Shown here: piece after piece, positions 7,470 through 16,545 of the stretch
Layout of the letters: each line of letters begins with the position of its first letter
Numbering within the stretch: position 1 is the stretch's first letter
Source of the DNA: Pseudomonadales bacterium
GTDB lineage: Bacteria; Pseudomonadota; Gammaproteobacteria; Pseudomonadales; Azotimanducaceae
Assembly: GCA_041395945.1 (NCBI GenBank)
Contig: JAWKZN010000003.1
Coordinates: 124,001-188,000, forward strand
Length of the DNA: 64,000 bases
Direction of reading: 5' to 3'
Position numbers and translations under genes: made by a program
Notes under the pieces: model-generated
What the model was told of the DNA's origin: nothing
Seen by the model: only the letters and a program-made list of their open reading frames with translations
Database searches by the model: none

Positions 7470-8481
7470 GATTTCCGTTGCCATCGTTCTCATCGCCCTC
7501 GTTGCTGTAGCAGGTACTGGTTTATGGACTGTGTTGTTCAAACCGACGGGCCTGCCGCCCGAAGGATTTGCCCGTGGTAATGGCCGAATCGAGGCAGACC
7601 TCATCGACATTTCTCCGCGCCTGGCCGGACGGGTGGCTGAGATCACGGTTCGTGAGGGCGATCGCGTACGGCCAGGTGATGTGCTGGCAGTCATGGACAC
7701 AACCGAACTGAAATCACAACTGATGCGCGCCGAGGCGGCAATCGCGAGCGCCGAGTCCGCAGTTGGTGTGGCTGCGGCACAGGTGACTGAGGCGGAAGCA
7801 AAACTGGCACTGGCACGCAATGAGCAGGCCCGCGCCGAAACGCTCAGTACGCGCGACCTGCTCTCACGCCAGGATCTCGATATACGACGCACCGAGACAC
7901 AGGTGGCAGAGGCTGCTCTGGTCGCTGCAAAGGCAAACCTGCGAGCCCGGGAGCGCAGCGTCGACGCCGAAGCGGCCGCGCATGCCGAGATCGCGGCGCG
8001 TATTGCCGACAGCACACTGTCTGCGCAGAGCGAGGGACGGGTACTTTACCGACTCGCGCAGCCGGGGGAGGTTCTCGGCAGCGGCAGCAAACTGCTGACG
8101 CTGGTCAGCCTCGAAGAAGTTTATATGGAGTTTTTTCTACCGGCTTCCGAGGCGCCCCGCGTGAGGATAGGGGACGAGGCACGGATCATCCCGGACATCA
8201 TGCCGAACACATCCGTACCGGCGTTCGTCTCTTTCGTCTCGCCACAGGCTCAGTTCACACCCAAGCAGGTCGAAACTGCAACCGAGCGCGAGAGCCTGAT
8301 GTTTCGTATCCGTGTGCGGATTCCGGCAGAACTGATCACGGCGCGGATGGATCAGGTCAAAACGGGCGTGCGTGGTGTCGCCTGGGTTCGTCTCGCCGGG
8401 GACGACGGCAGTCTGCCGGACTGGCCGGAGGGACTGGTGCCGCCACTGGTTGCTACACCCACTCCCGCTGCGATCGAGTAG
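7459..8481 (+). CDS. HlyD-family membrane fusion protein (YhiI-like)
   Basis: A 340-residue periplasmic adaptor. An N-terminal membrane anchor (about residues 5-27) is followed by the first biotinyl/lipoyl half GRIEADLIDISPRLAGRV and VREGDRVRPGDVLAVMD. An Ala/Glu-rich coiled coil occupies about residues 80-190, and the second lipoyl half LSAQSEGRVLYRLAQPGEVL precedes a beta-barrel domain. The AGGAGGGACAT ribosome site fixes the start, which lies inside the end of the amidotransferase gene. In E. coli the equivalent order yhiI-rbbA-yhhJ couples a HlyD protein to an ABC exporter with fused ATPases, and the same order is seen here. It probably links the inner membrane transporter to a TolC-like outer membrane channel encoded elsewhere. 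Confidence 0.9.
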   Translation: MPRKISVAIVLIALVAVAGTGLWTVLFKPTGLPPEGFARGNGRIEADLIDISPRLAGRVAEITVREGDRVRPGDVLAVMDTTELKSQLMRAEAAIASAESAVGVAAAQVTEAEAKLALARNEQARAETLSTRDLLSRQDLDIRRTETQVAEAALVAAKANLRARERSVDAEAAAHAEIAARIADSTLSAQSEGRVLYRLAQPGEVLGSGSKLLTLVSLEEVYMEFFLPASEAPRVRIGDEARIIPDIMPNTSVPAFVSFVSPQAQFTPKQVETATERESLMFRIRVRIPAELITARMDQVKTGVRGVAWVRLAGDDGSLPDWPEGLVPPLVATPTPAAIE

Positions 8482-8483
8482 TC

Positions 8484-11234
8484 ATGACCAGACCCACCAG
8501 CGTCGCCCGTCTCGAAGGCGTCCGCCACCGCTATGGCAAGGTCGCTGCGCTCAACGAAGTGACGCTGGCACTGCCGGCGGGACGGATGGTGGGCCTGATC
8601 GGGCCAGATGGTGTAGGCAAATCAACCCTGATGGGCCTGATCGCCGGCGCCAAACGCCTGCAGCAGGGTCAGGTATTTACCCTGGACGGCGACATGGCGG
8701 ATGCCCGCCACCGTGCTGTCACGGGCGGCCGCATCGCCTACATGCCCCAGGGGCTCGGACGCAATCTCTATCACGATCTCAGCCTGCGCGAGAATCTCGA
8801 GTTCTTTGGCAAGCTGTTCGGCCAGGGACGGACTGAGCGTGCTGCGCGTATCGAGCGATTGACGCAGGCCACCGGCCTGCATCCTTTCCTCGACCGTCTC
8901 GCAGGCAAATTATCAGGTGGGATGAAGCAGAAGCTGGGACTGTGTTCGGCACTGATTCATGACCCGGATTTTCTGCTCCTGGACGAGCCCACGACCGGAG
9001 TCGACCCACTGTCGCGCCGCCAGTTCTGGGATCTGATCGATGCAATTCGCTCCGACCGGCCGGGCATGAGTGTGCTGGTATCCACGGCCTACATGGAAGA
9101 AGCGGCGCGCTTCGATCATCTGGTGGCGATGAATGCAGGCCGGGTACTGGCCGAGGCCAGTCCGCAGACGCTGATGCGTCAGACCGGCACCGGCTCGGTC
9201 GGCGAGGCTTTTGTCACCCTACTGCAGTCCGGCACTGACAGTACCGCTGTTGCCACGGACCACCCGTCGAATGCCGCGTTGCCCGCCGACACCGGCGAAC
9301 CAGCAATCCGCGCACGCGCACTGACCCGGCGCTTCGGCGATTTCACGGCCGTGGAGTCGGTCAGTTTCGACATTGCCCGGGGCGAGATCTTCGGCTTTCT
9401 CGGCTCCAATGGCTGCGGCAAGACCACCACCATGAAAATGCTGACCGGGCTGCTGCCCGCCTCCGAGGGTGAAGCCTGGATCTTCGGTCAGCCAGTGGAT
9501 GCACAGGACCCGAACGCCCGCCGCCGTGTGGGATTCATGTCGCAGAGCTTTTCGCTGTATGGCGAACTGAGCGTCCGCGAAAACCTGCTGCTGCACGCCC
9601 GGCTGTTTCACCTTGGCAAAGCACTGACCAATCAGCGAATGAATGATCTGGTGCCGCGCTTCGGTCTTGAACCCTATCTGGACCAGCGCGCCGAGGCACT
9701 GCCACTGGGCCTGCGCCAGCGTCTGTCACTCGCAGTGGCGGTGATTCACGCCCCGGAGATCCTGATCCTGGACGAGCCGACATCAGGCGTCGACCCCCAG
9801 GCCCGTGATGAGTTCTGGCGCCTTCTGCTGAATCTTTCCCGCAAAGATCGCGTGACGATCTTCATTTCGACCCATTTCATGGACGAGGCTCTGCGATGTG
9901 ATCGCATTTCCCTGATGCACGCCGGCCGCGTACTGGTTACCGACACACCAGCGGGGATCGTTCGTTCACGTCACACCGAAACGCTGGAAGAGGCCTTTGT
10001 CGACTATATCTCCGCCGAGATCCCCGCCGAAACGACCATCAGCACCGGGCTGGCCATCGCACCTGCAGACACCCGCCCGGCGCAGCGCACTTCCGGCTTC
10101 AGCCTGCGCCGTTTACTCGCATTTACCGCCCGGGAGGCGATGCAGGTTCGCCGTGATCCGATACGGCTGGCATTTGCCTTTCTGGGGAGCGCGCTGCTGC
10201 TGCTGATCATGTCGTTCGGTATTTCCCAGGAGGTGCGCAATATTCCTTTTGCCGCACTCGATCAGGACAGCAGTCCCGAAAGCCGCGCTTATCTTTCGAC
10301 ATTCGAAGACTCTGTCTGGTTTCGGGGGCATGCACCGCTCCTGGGGATAGACGAGCTCGAGCAGCGACTGGCCAGCGGCGAACTGGCCCTGGCACTGCAG
10401 GTCCCTACCGGCTTTGGTGCCGAACTGCGGCGCGGTGGTGTGACAGAAGTGGCGGCGACCATCGATGGGGCAGATACCGGACGCGCCGGTACCATCGAAA
10501 GCTATGTCTGGGGCGCTCACGCGCAGGCACTGGCCGGTACCGCTGGTGCGGTACCTGCGCTCGATATGCTCGCAGGACCGACGGCACAACCTGTCGTACT
10601 TGAACCTCGCTTTCGCTACAACCCGGCGATGGCCAGTCTGCCGGCAATCGGCCCCTCCATACCGCCGCTGCTCCTGCTGCTGTTTCCGGCGATCCTGATG
10701 GCTGTCAGTGTGGCGCGCGAGAAGGAAATCGGAACCATCACGAATTTTTACGTCACCCCCACGGGTCGAGCAGAGTTTCTGATCGGCAAACAGCTGGTAT
10801 ACGTCGGTATTACGCTGTTGAATTTCGTGATTCTCACCGCGCTGGTGGTGCTGGTGCTGGGGGTGCCAATGCGCGGCGACCCGCTGCTGCTGATACTGGC
10901 ATCGCTGGTGTATGCGGTAGCGGCGACGGGCTTCGGGCTGATGGTGTCAATGCTTACCGCGACCCAGGTCACAGCAGTGTTCGCCAGCACCATTCTCTCT
11001 GTGATGCCGACGCTGCAGTTCTCCGGCATGATGGAACCCGTCTCTTCGCTCCAGGGCCCGGCCCGGCTGATGGGCACCTTCTGGCCCACGACCTGGTATA
11101 TGGCCATCAGCGTCGGCAGTTACACCAAGGGGCTGGGGCTGGCGGATCTGAGTGGAGCGCTGATTCGACTGGCTGTCTTCGGCCCGGTATTCACCGGGCT
11201 TGCCATACTCGTATTGCGGAAGCAGGAGCGCTGA
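8484..11234 (+). CDS. rbbA: RbbA-type fused ABC transporter (ATPase-ATPase-permease)
   Basis: A 916-residue protein close in length and layout to E. coli RbbA (about 911). ABC domain 1 has Walker A GPDGVGKST at 40-48, signature LSGGMKQ and Walker B LLLDEPTTGVDP. ABC domain 2 has Walker A GSNGCGKTT near residue 306, a degenerate signature LPLGLRQR, and LILDEPTSGVDP. From about residue 545 an ABC-2 permease follows, with a first TM segment, a large extracytoplasmic domain and five more TM segments ending in the usual RLAVFGPVFTGLAILVLR. It begins 2 bp after the HlyD gene and ends 2 bp before the second permease. E. coli RbbA was named for ribosome association, but this genetic setting argues for drug or metabolite export. 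Confidence 0.92.
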   Translation: MTRPTSVARLEGVRHRYGKVAALNEVTLALPAGRMVGLIGPDGVGKSTLMGLIAGAKRLQQGQVFTLDGDMADARHRAVTGGRIAYMPQGLGRNLYHDLSLRENLEFFGKLFGQGRTERAARIERLTQATGLHPFLDRLAGKLSGGMKQKLGLCSALIHDPDFLLLDEPTTGVDPLSRRQFWDLIDAIRSDRPGMSVLVSTAYMEEAARFDHLVAMNAGRVLAEASPQTLMRQTGTGSVGEAFVTLLQSGTDSTAVATDHPSNAALPADTGEPAIRARALTRRFGDFTAVESVSFDIARGEIFGFLGSNGCGKTTTMKMLTGLLPASEGEAWIFGQPVDAQDPNARRRVGFMSQSFSLYGELSVRENLLLHARLFHLGKALTNQRMNDLVPRFGLEPYLDQRAEALPLGLRQRLSLAVAVIHAPEILILDEPTSGVDPQARDEFWRLLLNLSRKDRVTIFISTHFMDEALRCDRISLMHAGRVLVTDTPAGIVRSRHTETLEEAFVDYISAEIPAETTISTGLAIAPADTRPAQRTSGFSLRRLLAFTAREAMQVRRDPIRLAFAFLGSALLLLIMSFGISQEVRNIPFAALDQDSSPESRAYLSTFEDSVWFRGHAPLLGIDELEQRLASGELALALQVPTGFGAELRRGGVTEVAATIDGADTGRAGTIESYVWGAHAQALAGTAGAVPALDMLAGPTAQPVVLEPRFRYNPAMASLPAIGPSIPPLLLLLFPAILMAVSVAREKEIGTITNFYVTPTGRAEFLIGKQLVYVGITLLNFVILTALVVLVLGVPMRGDPLLLILASLVYAVAATGFGLMVSMLTATQVTAVFASTILSVMPTLQFSGMMEPVSSLQGPARLMGTFWPTTWYMAISVGSYTKGLGLADLSGALIRLAVFGPVFTGLAILVLRKQER

Positions 11235-11236
11235 TC

Positions 11237-12361
11237 GTGCAGCGCCTGGCCAATATTTTCTGGCTCTTCGGCAAGGAGCTGAAAAGCGTACTGGGCGATC
11301 CGGTGATGGTGGTTCTGATCCTCTGGTCGTTCGTTGTTGCCGTAATCCTGGAGGCAAGTGGTGCGGGGGATACGGTACGCAATGCCGCGATCGCTCTGGT
11401 CGATGAGGACCAGTCCGCCCTGACCCGGCAGATTTCCTCGGCGCTGGTACCACCCTGGTTTCAGGAGCCCATCGCCATGGCCCCCGAGCAGGCGGGCGCC
11501 GCCATGGACCGGGGGCAGATCATGTTCGCGTTGTCCTTCCCGCCCGATCTCGCAGCCGACGCGATCGCAGGGAAATCACCCACAGTCCAGCTTCAGGTTG
11601 ATGCCACGGCTGTGTCACAGGCGCAGCTCGGCACAGACTACATCAGCAATATCGTGCAGACTGAAGCTCGTGCATTTCTGTCCGGCAGCCCAGCCGCACC
11701 CGATCCACGGGTGCGGCTGGAACTGCGCCGCGCCTTCAATCCGAATGGCAATCCGGTCTGGTTCAAAGCGGTATCCTCGTTGCTCAACCAGCTGTCGCTG
11801 CTGACCATCGCGTTGACCGGCGCGGCGATGCTGCGCGAACGGGAACACGGCACCATCGAGCATCTGATGGTGATGCCGCTGACCCCAGTAGAAATAGCGC
11901 TGTCCAAGGTTCTGGCGACGATGACCGTGGTGCTGGTGGCCTTCATCGGTTCGCTGCTCTTCGTTGTGCAAGGGATCCTGCAGATACCGCTGGCAGGATC
12001 AGTGCCACTGCTCGTGGCGGGTGCGGCGGTGTACCTCTGGGCGGCCGCGGCCATCGGGATGTTCCTGGGTACGCTGGCTCGCAGCATGGCGCAGTTCGCG
12101 TTACTGGTGATCATGGTGATCATTCCGGTGATCATGTTGTCCGGTGGTATGGGCGCGGTGGAGAGCCAACCCGAGAGCGTTCAGCGCCTGACTCTGGCAC
12201 TACCGTCGCGCCACTTCCTCAGTTTTGCCAAGGCGGTCGCCTTTCGCGGTGCCGGAACAGGTTCTGTGTGGATCGAACTGCTGCTGATGGCGGGACTGGG
12301 GGCTGCCTTTTTCGGCGCGAGCCTTGCTCTTTTTCGCCGGTCGATGAGTCTGAGCAGCTGA
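11237..12361 (+). CDS. ABC-2 type permease (YhhJ-like)
   Basis: A 374-residue ABC-2 permease starting at GTG, matching E. coli YhhJ in length. The N-terminal TM segment (WSFVVAVILEASGAG region) is followed by a periplasmic domain with NAAIALVDEDQSALTRQ, then five C-terminal TM helices. MLREREHGTIEHLMVMPLTP is the conserved cytoplasmic ABC-2 motif. It likely pairs with the permease half of the RbbA-like protein to make a heterodimeric channel. It is the last gene of the operon, and a strong terminator follows about 120 bp downstream. Confidence 0.9.
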   Translation: MQRLANIFWLFGKELKSVLGDPVMVVLILWSFVVAVILEASGAGDTVRNAAIALVDEDQSALTRQISSALVPPWFQEPIAMAPEQAGAAMDRGQIMFALSFPPDLAADAIAGKSPTVQLQVDATAVSQAQLGTDYISNIVQTEARAFLSGSPAAPDPRVRLELRRAFNPNGNPVWFKAVSSLLNQLSLLTIALTGAAMLREREHGTIEHLMVMPLTPVEIALSKVLATMTVVLVAFIGSLLFVVQGILQIPLAGSVPLLVAGAAVYLWAAAAIGMFLGTLARSMAQFALLVIMVIIPVIMLSGGMGAVESQPESVQRLTLALPSRHFLSFAKAVAFRGAGTGSVWIELLLMAGLGAAFFGASLALFRRSMSLSS

Positions 12362-12478
12362 AGGACTTTAAACACCCGCACGAAATCCATGTCTCTCCTG
12401 GAACCGCGCCGGTCGTGCTGAGCGGTGCGTCACGCAGCAGTGCTGGGCTCTATTATCCGATGACGCTGCGGCCGGAAT

Positions 12479-12500
12479 CGACACGTCAGTGTCGGTTTTT
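12479..12500 (+). terminator. Rho-independent terminator of the exporter operon
   Basis: A perfect hairpin CGACAC-GTCA-GTGTCG is followed directly by GTTTTT. Stem, tetraloop and T-run are all present on the plus strand after the last exporter gene. The rest of the 458-bp gap (12362-12819) contains the promoter candidate and leader described separately, and nothing else that I can support. Confidence 0.85.
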
Positions 12501-12667
12501 CTTACAGAAACCGTCTCCGCCGAATCTCCGATATAGCTGGAAATAAGAGGAATTTGAGGCCGCTAGACGAATTTCTGCGGTATACCCTGTCGGATTTTTT
12601 TACAACACATTCGGCGCTACCTCCGAAAACCACTCTAATACTCTGATTTAACGCTAGAAAATATTAC

Positions 12668-12683
12668 TGGCCCGATCCCTGCT
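12668..12683 (+). promoter_or_regulatory. Candidate sigma-54 (-24/-12) promoter of the PEP-CTERM gene
   Basis: TGGCCCGATCCCTGCT matches the RpoN consensus TGGCAC-N5-TTGCW at the invariant GG (-24) and GC (-12) with exact spacing, with two mismatches at less conserved positions. PEP-CTERM genes have been reported to depend on RpoN with the PrsK/PrsR two-component pair, which supports this choice. The predicted transcription start is near 12694. Confidence 0.45.
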
Positions 12684-12819
12684 TAACTCGGCTGGTGCCC
12701 AAGCTGGCACACTGGTCCGTTACAGGAAACGTATCGAGATGAGCCTGTTTGCAGACCATTCGGCATGCACCCCGTGGAGACCGGGGTAAAAACAACGACA
12801 ACATCCCTGGGGAGGGTTC
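12684..12819 (+). other. Leader of the PEP-CTERM gene with two short hairpins
   Basis: If transcription starts near 12694, the transcript would begin with a hairpin GTGCC/GGCAC (12695-12710). A second stem ACCCCG/CGGGGT with a 7-nt loop lies at 12769-12787, followed by an A-rich stretch and the ribosome site GGGGAGGG. I compared the leader by eye with cyclic-di-GMP riboswitch consensus and did not find its core motifs. Confidence 0.35.
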
Positions 12820-14679
12820 ATGCAGATCAGATTTACCGGGTGCAATGCACTCGTTGCCAGTTCGCGCCTGGTGGCGGTTCTATCGCTTCTTACTTTGCCG
12901 CTCATGGCCAATGCCGTGGTGGTGCAATACGACCTGTCGTTTCAGACCACTGGTCAGAGCATGTGGGCGAATGGCGAATCGACCCGGATCAATCAGACAA
13001 CCTTTCTCGGTGCGTCCTGGGAAGATGCAACCAACAGAGCCGGGGTAATCGTCGGCGACAACGATACTACCGTGCCCAATCCGTTGCGGGCCGCATACGA
13101 TGTGGCATTCGCCGGTTGCCGGGCGGCTGGTTTTTCCTCTAATGCCTGTATCAACGGGCAGTCCGCGCGCGCCCCGGTCCCTGCCCTGGGCAGCAGGCCG
13201 TCGGTACGATCCTGCGGGACTTTCGCGGTCGGCTGTCAGGCTGCCAGATTGGGAGATCTGAGTCGACGTGCGGCCTACGACGTGGCTTTCGCTGCCTGTG
13301 ACGCGGCGTTTCCTGCAAGTGTCTGCCGTAACGGGCAATCGGCGCAGGTGCCTTTTGTCGCGCTCGGTACCGCGCCGCCATCGACCCTGGACATCGACAC
13401 CCGTACCGGTGCGGAAATCGTTGCTACCTCCGACGGGCGTGTTGGGCTCGAACTCGGCGTGGAGATCGACAGCGGTTCAGTCGATGCCACAGTCTCCTAC
13501 GCAGCCACTCTCGACATCCCGGATGATCTGACTGTTCTCGATAGAACCCAGGCCATCAGCTTCAATACCAACAGCGCGCTGGCCGGCGTCAACACCCTGG
13601 ATACCGTCTTTCCGACCATGGCTCTGTCGGTGGACGCAATCATGGAGCTGTCTGGCAGTGTGACCGGTGAAGCCTGCCTCATTGGCCCTGGCTGCACATC
13701 AGGTGGTACCTCATTCAACATCGCCGAGCGGGCACCCATCGTCTCGTTCAACGAGGATGGTGAAGGCGGCATCCTGCTGCTCGGACAATCTCCTTCGGAT
13801 TTCGGCCTGGCGGCGGAAGCGGACGGCTTCCCCTTTTCACTGGATGTCGCGGGGCTGGCCGAAGTCACCCTGCATCTCCCCGCTCCAAATGCGACCGGTG
13901 GTTTGAACACCGCTACTCAGACACTGCAGGCGTCCGGCCAGGACGACCTCATCGACCTCATCCTCGATATCGACAACATCGTGGCGACCTCCGCGGGTGT
14001 TCCCGGCCTGTTCGGCAGCAGCGCCAGCTTCGGACCTGTCTCCCTCGGTTTCGACATCATCAACGTGGCAATGGGCCCGACTATTGATCTTGCCCAGGAC
14101 TTTGAGCTGGATCCGACGCTGTTCGTGTCGATGTTTTTTGATGAGGCGGTAATGGTTGCCGGCGAGCTGGTCACGAATGTCACCTCTGCCTGGGATCTCC
14201 TGCCGGACATCACTTTCGTTTCGGATGCTACGACTGTCACACCGACGTTCTTCCTCCAGTCAACACTGCTGAATCAGACGTTCCTGGATTTCGATCTGCA
14301 GTTTATCGTCGATCTTCTCCAGGTGAATTACGACGCGGGTCTCCTGGGCTCCGACAGCTTCGGTATCGGAAATATTCTCGATCAGGCGGTGGACCTGTTC
14401 GCGTCACCTGCTTTCATTTCGAGTCTGTTCGATCTTGGCGGATTCAATCTGCAGATCGGAGAAAGCTTCATTATCGACTTCCTGACCGGCGCAACTCTGC
14501 CATCCTCCTCGATCGCGATGAGTGCGATCAATCCGATCCTGGATCTTCCGGACACGGCCTCTGTTCCTGAGCCCGGGACCTGGGTGCTGCTCCTTTCCGG
14601 TCTGCTTGGACTGTTGCTGGCGCATCGCCGACGGCAGGAGAGCGGGCGTGCTGGAGGGGCCTTTCTACCGGTGGCATGA
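12820..14679 (+). CDS. PEP-CTERM sorting-domain protein with internal repeats
   Basis: A 619-residue exported protein with a strong ribosome site. A signal peptide ends around Ala32 (LPLMANA). The C-terminus has the PEP-CTERM tripartite signal: VPEPGTW (PEP at 583-585), a hydrophobic segment LLLSGLLGLLLA and basic residues HRRR. That targets it to exosortase EpsH/XrtA for cleavage and surface or exopolysaccharide attachment. The tail continues 14 residues past the basic cluster, which is longer than usual. Two copies of a Cys-containing repeat (RAAYDVAFAGC..., RAAYDVAFAAC..., each with a later NGQSA) lie at about residues 90-125 and 150-185. The middle is Asp/Thr-rich and beta-predicted, with few Lys. 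The role is probably extracellular matrix or floc related. Confidence 0.9.
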   Translation: MQIRFTGCNALVASSRLVAVLSLLTLPLMANAVVVQYDLSFQTTGQSMWANGESTRINQTTFLGASWEDATNRAGVIVGDNDTTVPNPLRAAYDVAFAGCRAAGFSSNACINGQSARAPVPALGSRPSVRSCGTFAVGCQAARLGDLSRRAAYDVAFAACDAAFPASVCRNGQSAQVPFVALGTAPPSTLDIDTRTGAEIVATSDGRVGLELGVEIDSGSVDATVSYAATLDIPDDLTVLDRTQAISFNTNSALAGVNTLDTVFPTMALSVDAIMELSGSVTGEACLIGPGCTSGGTSFNIAERAPIVSFNEDGEGGILLLGQSPSDFGLAAEADGFPFSLDVAGLAEVTLHLPAPNATGGLNTATQTLQASGQDDLIDLILDIDNIVATSAGVPGLFGSSASFGPVSLGFDIINVAMGPTIDLAQDFELDPTLFVSMFFDEAVMVAGELVTNVTSAWDLLPDITFVSDATTVTPTFFLQSTLLNQTFLDFDLQFIVDLLQVNYDAGLLGSDSFGIGNILDQAVDLFASPAFISSLFDLGGFNLQIGESFIIDFLTGATLPSSSIAMSAINPILDLPDTASVPEPGTWVLLLSGLLGLLLAHRRRQESGRAGGAFLPVA

Positions 14680-14692
14680 TGCGGTGGTGCTC

Positions 14693-14757
14693 GAAAGCCC
14701 GACGCGATGATTCGGGCTTTCGGCAAAACTGGTCGGCTGACGTTGTCGTCAGCCGAC
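14693..14757 (+). terminator. Tandem hairpins after the PEP-CTERM gene
   Basis: The first hairpin pairs GAAAGCCCGA (14693-14702) with TCGGGCTTTC (14712-14721), a 10-bp stem with a 9-nt loop that resembles the short GC-plus-T terminators seen after many PEP-CTERM genes. A second, perfect 11-bp stem GTCGGCTGACG / CGTCAGCCGAC with a TTGT loop follows at 14732-14757 but lacks a T-run. Both lie before the start of the next gene. Confidence 0.6.
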
Positions 14758-14838
14758 ACTCGGCCTGCTGACTTATCGGGTTCAGTCCGATCACCTCTAC
14801 GCAGGCCTGATTCAATCAGACGACGGAATCGATACATC

Positions 14839-15423
14839 ATGAAAGCTCTGACCGCCACGCTGGTGTTGTGGATCTTCGCGACGCTACCTGCCCAGGCCTC
14901 CGACAGAAATGGTGAATTTGCGCTGAAAGGCGCGGGTTTTCTGCCCTGTCAGGTTTTTGTGCTGGAACGGGAGAAACAGTCAACCATCTACTACATGATC
15001 GGCGGATGGCTGGAAGGTTTTCTGTCTGCGCACAATCAGTACATGGATCAGACGTACGATGTAACCTCTTTTGAAACGCTTGAACTGCTGCTGGGCGTGA
15101 TCCTGAATCACTGTCAGTCGAACCCCAACGACCGTCTCTACACCGTGTTCAATTCCATCCTGCTCAAGCTGCAGCCAGACCGAATTGTTCTGGACTCTCC
15201 GAAGGTGGAAATCGCGGAGGGTGACCGGAAAACCCAGTTGTACCGGGAAACCATCCGCCGCATGCAGGAGAAACTCGCCGCACGGGGACTCTTCAAGGAG
15301 GCAGCAGATGGGCGATTCACAGATGCCACCCGCTCGGCGATCATCGCATTTCAGTCAGACATCGAATTCGAAACTACCGGATTTCCCGATCAGACAACGC
15401 TCTGGCGTCTGTTCAGAGACTGA
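14839..15423 (+). CDS. Small exported protein with a peptidoglycan-binding-like C-terminus
   Basis: A 194-residue protein with a signal peptide (MKALTATLVLWIFATLPAQA, cleavage after about Ala20). The frame is open further upstream, but that part runs through the terminator hairpins. The central region has two Cys (38 and 94) that may pair. The C-terminal 65 residues (QEKLAARGLFKEAADGRFTD, then RSAIIAFQSDIEFETTGFPD, TTLWRLFRD) have the repeat logic of the PG_binding_1 fold. It probably works in the periplasm, perhaps at the cell wall. The ribosome site is weak. I do not recognise a named orthologue. Confidence 0.65.
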   Translation: MKALTATLVLWIFATLPAQASDRNGEFALKGAGFLPCQVFVLEREKQSTIYYMIGGWLEGFLSAHNQYMDQTYDVTSFETLELLLGVILNHCQSNPNDRLYTVFNSILLKLQPDRIVLDSPKVEIAEGDRKTQLYRETIRRMQEKLAARGLFKEAADGRFTDATRSAIIAFQSDIEFETTGFPDQTTLWRLFRD

Positions 15424-15549
15424 TTACATACTCCGATCAGCCTTTGACGCACTCGCCGCACGCGAGGGTCCGCTTGAGCAGGTGCCCGCAGCCTTTGTTT
15501 TCGAGCATTCAGGCCGAGTCGCGCCAGCTTTCCGGGATACTGCAGCGGC

Positions 15550-16545
15550 CTAGAACACCTCCTCCGGACTCAACTCGAAGCGATCGATCAGTTCCCGCCG
15601 CACCCGCTCATACATGTGGGGATCCTCGGCGCGCAGCACTTCGAGTTCCTCTTTCACTTCATCGCCAAGCCCCTGCTTGATCACGATCTCCACCCGTCGA
15701 TTGCGTGCACGACCGGCGGGGGTTTCATTGGAAACCAGCGGGCGGGTGTCTGCATAACCGGCAATCGAGAAACGGCTCTCTGCCAGTCTGCCATCGGAAA
15801 ACAGGCCATGAGCGACACTCACTGCCCGCCCACTTGAGAGTTCCCAGTTCGAACGGAAGCGGGAGGTGGCGATCGGCTGACTGTCGGTATGACCCTCCAC
15901 CACGATCAGCCCGTCCGTTTCCTTCAGCACATCCTGAATGATGCGCAATACCGGTTTGAAATCCGCGGTGAGCGAAGCCGAGCCGGACTCGAAGCTGCCG
16001 TGTTCCTTCACCCGCACGATGATATTGCGGCCGCGGGTCTCGACCTCGAGCACCCCAGCGGCGATTTCCTTTGCCAGAGCCGTGGCGAGATCAATGGCAT
16101 CCTGCTCGGTCTCACCCACCAGGTCCTTGACCTTGTCCACCACGATCATCTTCTGGGCATCGCCGCTTTCGCCGGTATTGCTGGCCCCCAGATCCTGACA
16201 GGCGACATCCAGGCTGTTTTTCGACTGATCGGTGGTCTTCTGCCAGATTTCGTTGAGCGGTGTGGGATCGGGTTTACCCGGAGAAAACTCCTGGGCAATG
16301 ATGCTGGTGCCTTTCGGAATGTCATCCGCGCGCATCTGCGCCTGCACACCGAAGGCCTGCTTCATCGAGCCGGCCAGGCGCTTGAATTTCAGCACGTCCA
16401 TCTCCGAGAAAGACAGCAGCAGCACGAAGAAACACATGAGCAGCGACATGAGGTCGGCAAAGGTCATGATCCACCCGCCGCCGCCACCCTTGGCTTCGCC
16501 GGAACTGAATTCGTCGTCGTCGTCTGACGCCTGGCTGGTGGCCAC
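15550..16545 (-). CDS. pomB: Flagellar stator protein MotB/PomB
   Basis: A 331-residue protein with a short cytoplasmic N-terminus and one TM segment, WIMTFADLMSLLMCFFVLLL. Its Asp31 (FADLM) matches the essential ion-binding Asp of MotB/PomB. The C-terminal OmpA-like domain has VEGHTDSQPI, NWELSSGRA and ARNRRVEIV, which bind peptidoglycan. The GGGGGWIMTFADLMSLLM sequence is more like the sodium-type PomB than E. coli MotB, but ion specificity cannot be fixed from sequence alone. The GTG start shares one base with the pomA stop, so the two are translationally coupled. The acidic start (SDDDDEF) is typical of marine PomB proteins. Confidence 0.9.
   Translation of the reverse strand: MATSQASDDDDEFSSGEAKGGGGGWIMTFADLMSLLMCFFVLLLSFSEMDVLKFKRLAGSMKQAFGVQAQMRADDIPKGTSIIAQEFSPGKPDPTPLNEIWQKTTDQSKNSLDVACQDLGASNTGESGDAQKMIVVDKVKDLVGETEQDAIDLATALAKEIAAGVLEVETRGRNIIVRVKEHGSFESGSASLTADFKPVLRIIQDVLKETDGLIVVEGHTDSQPIATSRFRSNWELSSGRAVSVAHGLFSDGRLAESRFSIAGYADTRPLVSNETPAGRARNRRVEIVIKQGLGDEVKEELEVLRAEDPHMYERVRRELIDRFELSPEEVF

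Noticed and set aside
12705..12720. Alternative sigma-54 box starting TGGCAC
   Set aside because: The -24 half matches perfectly but the -12 GC is missing at the required spacing; the box at 12668 fits both invariant pairs.
12684..12819. Cyclic-di-GMP riboswitch in the PEP-CTERM leader
   Set aside because: The two hairpins are too short, and the conserved riboswitch core could not be found by eye.
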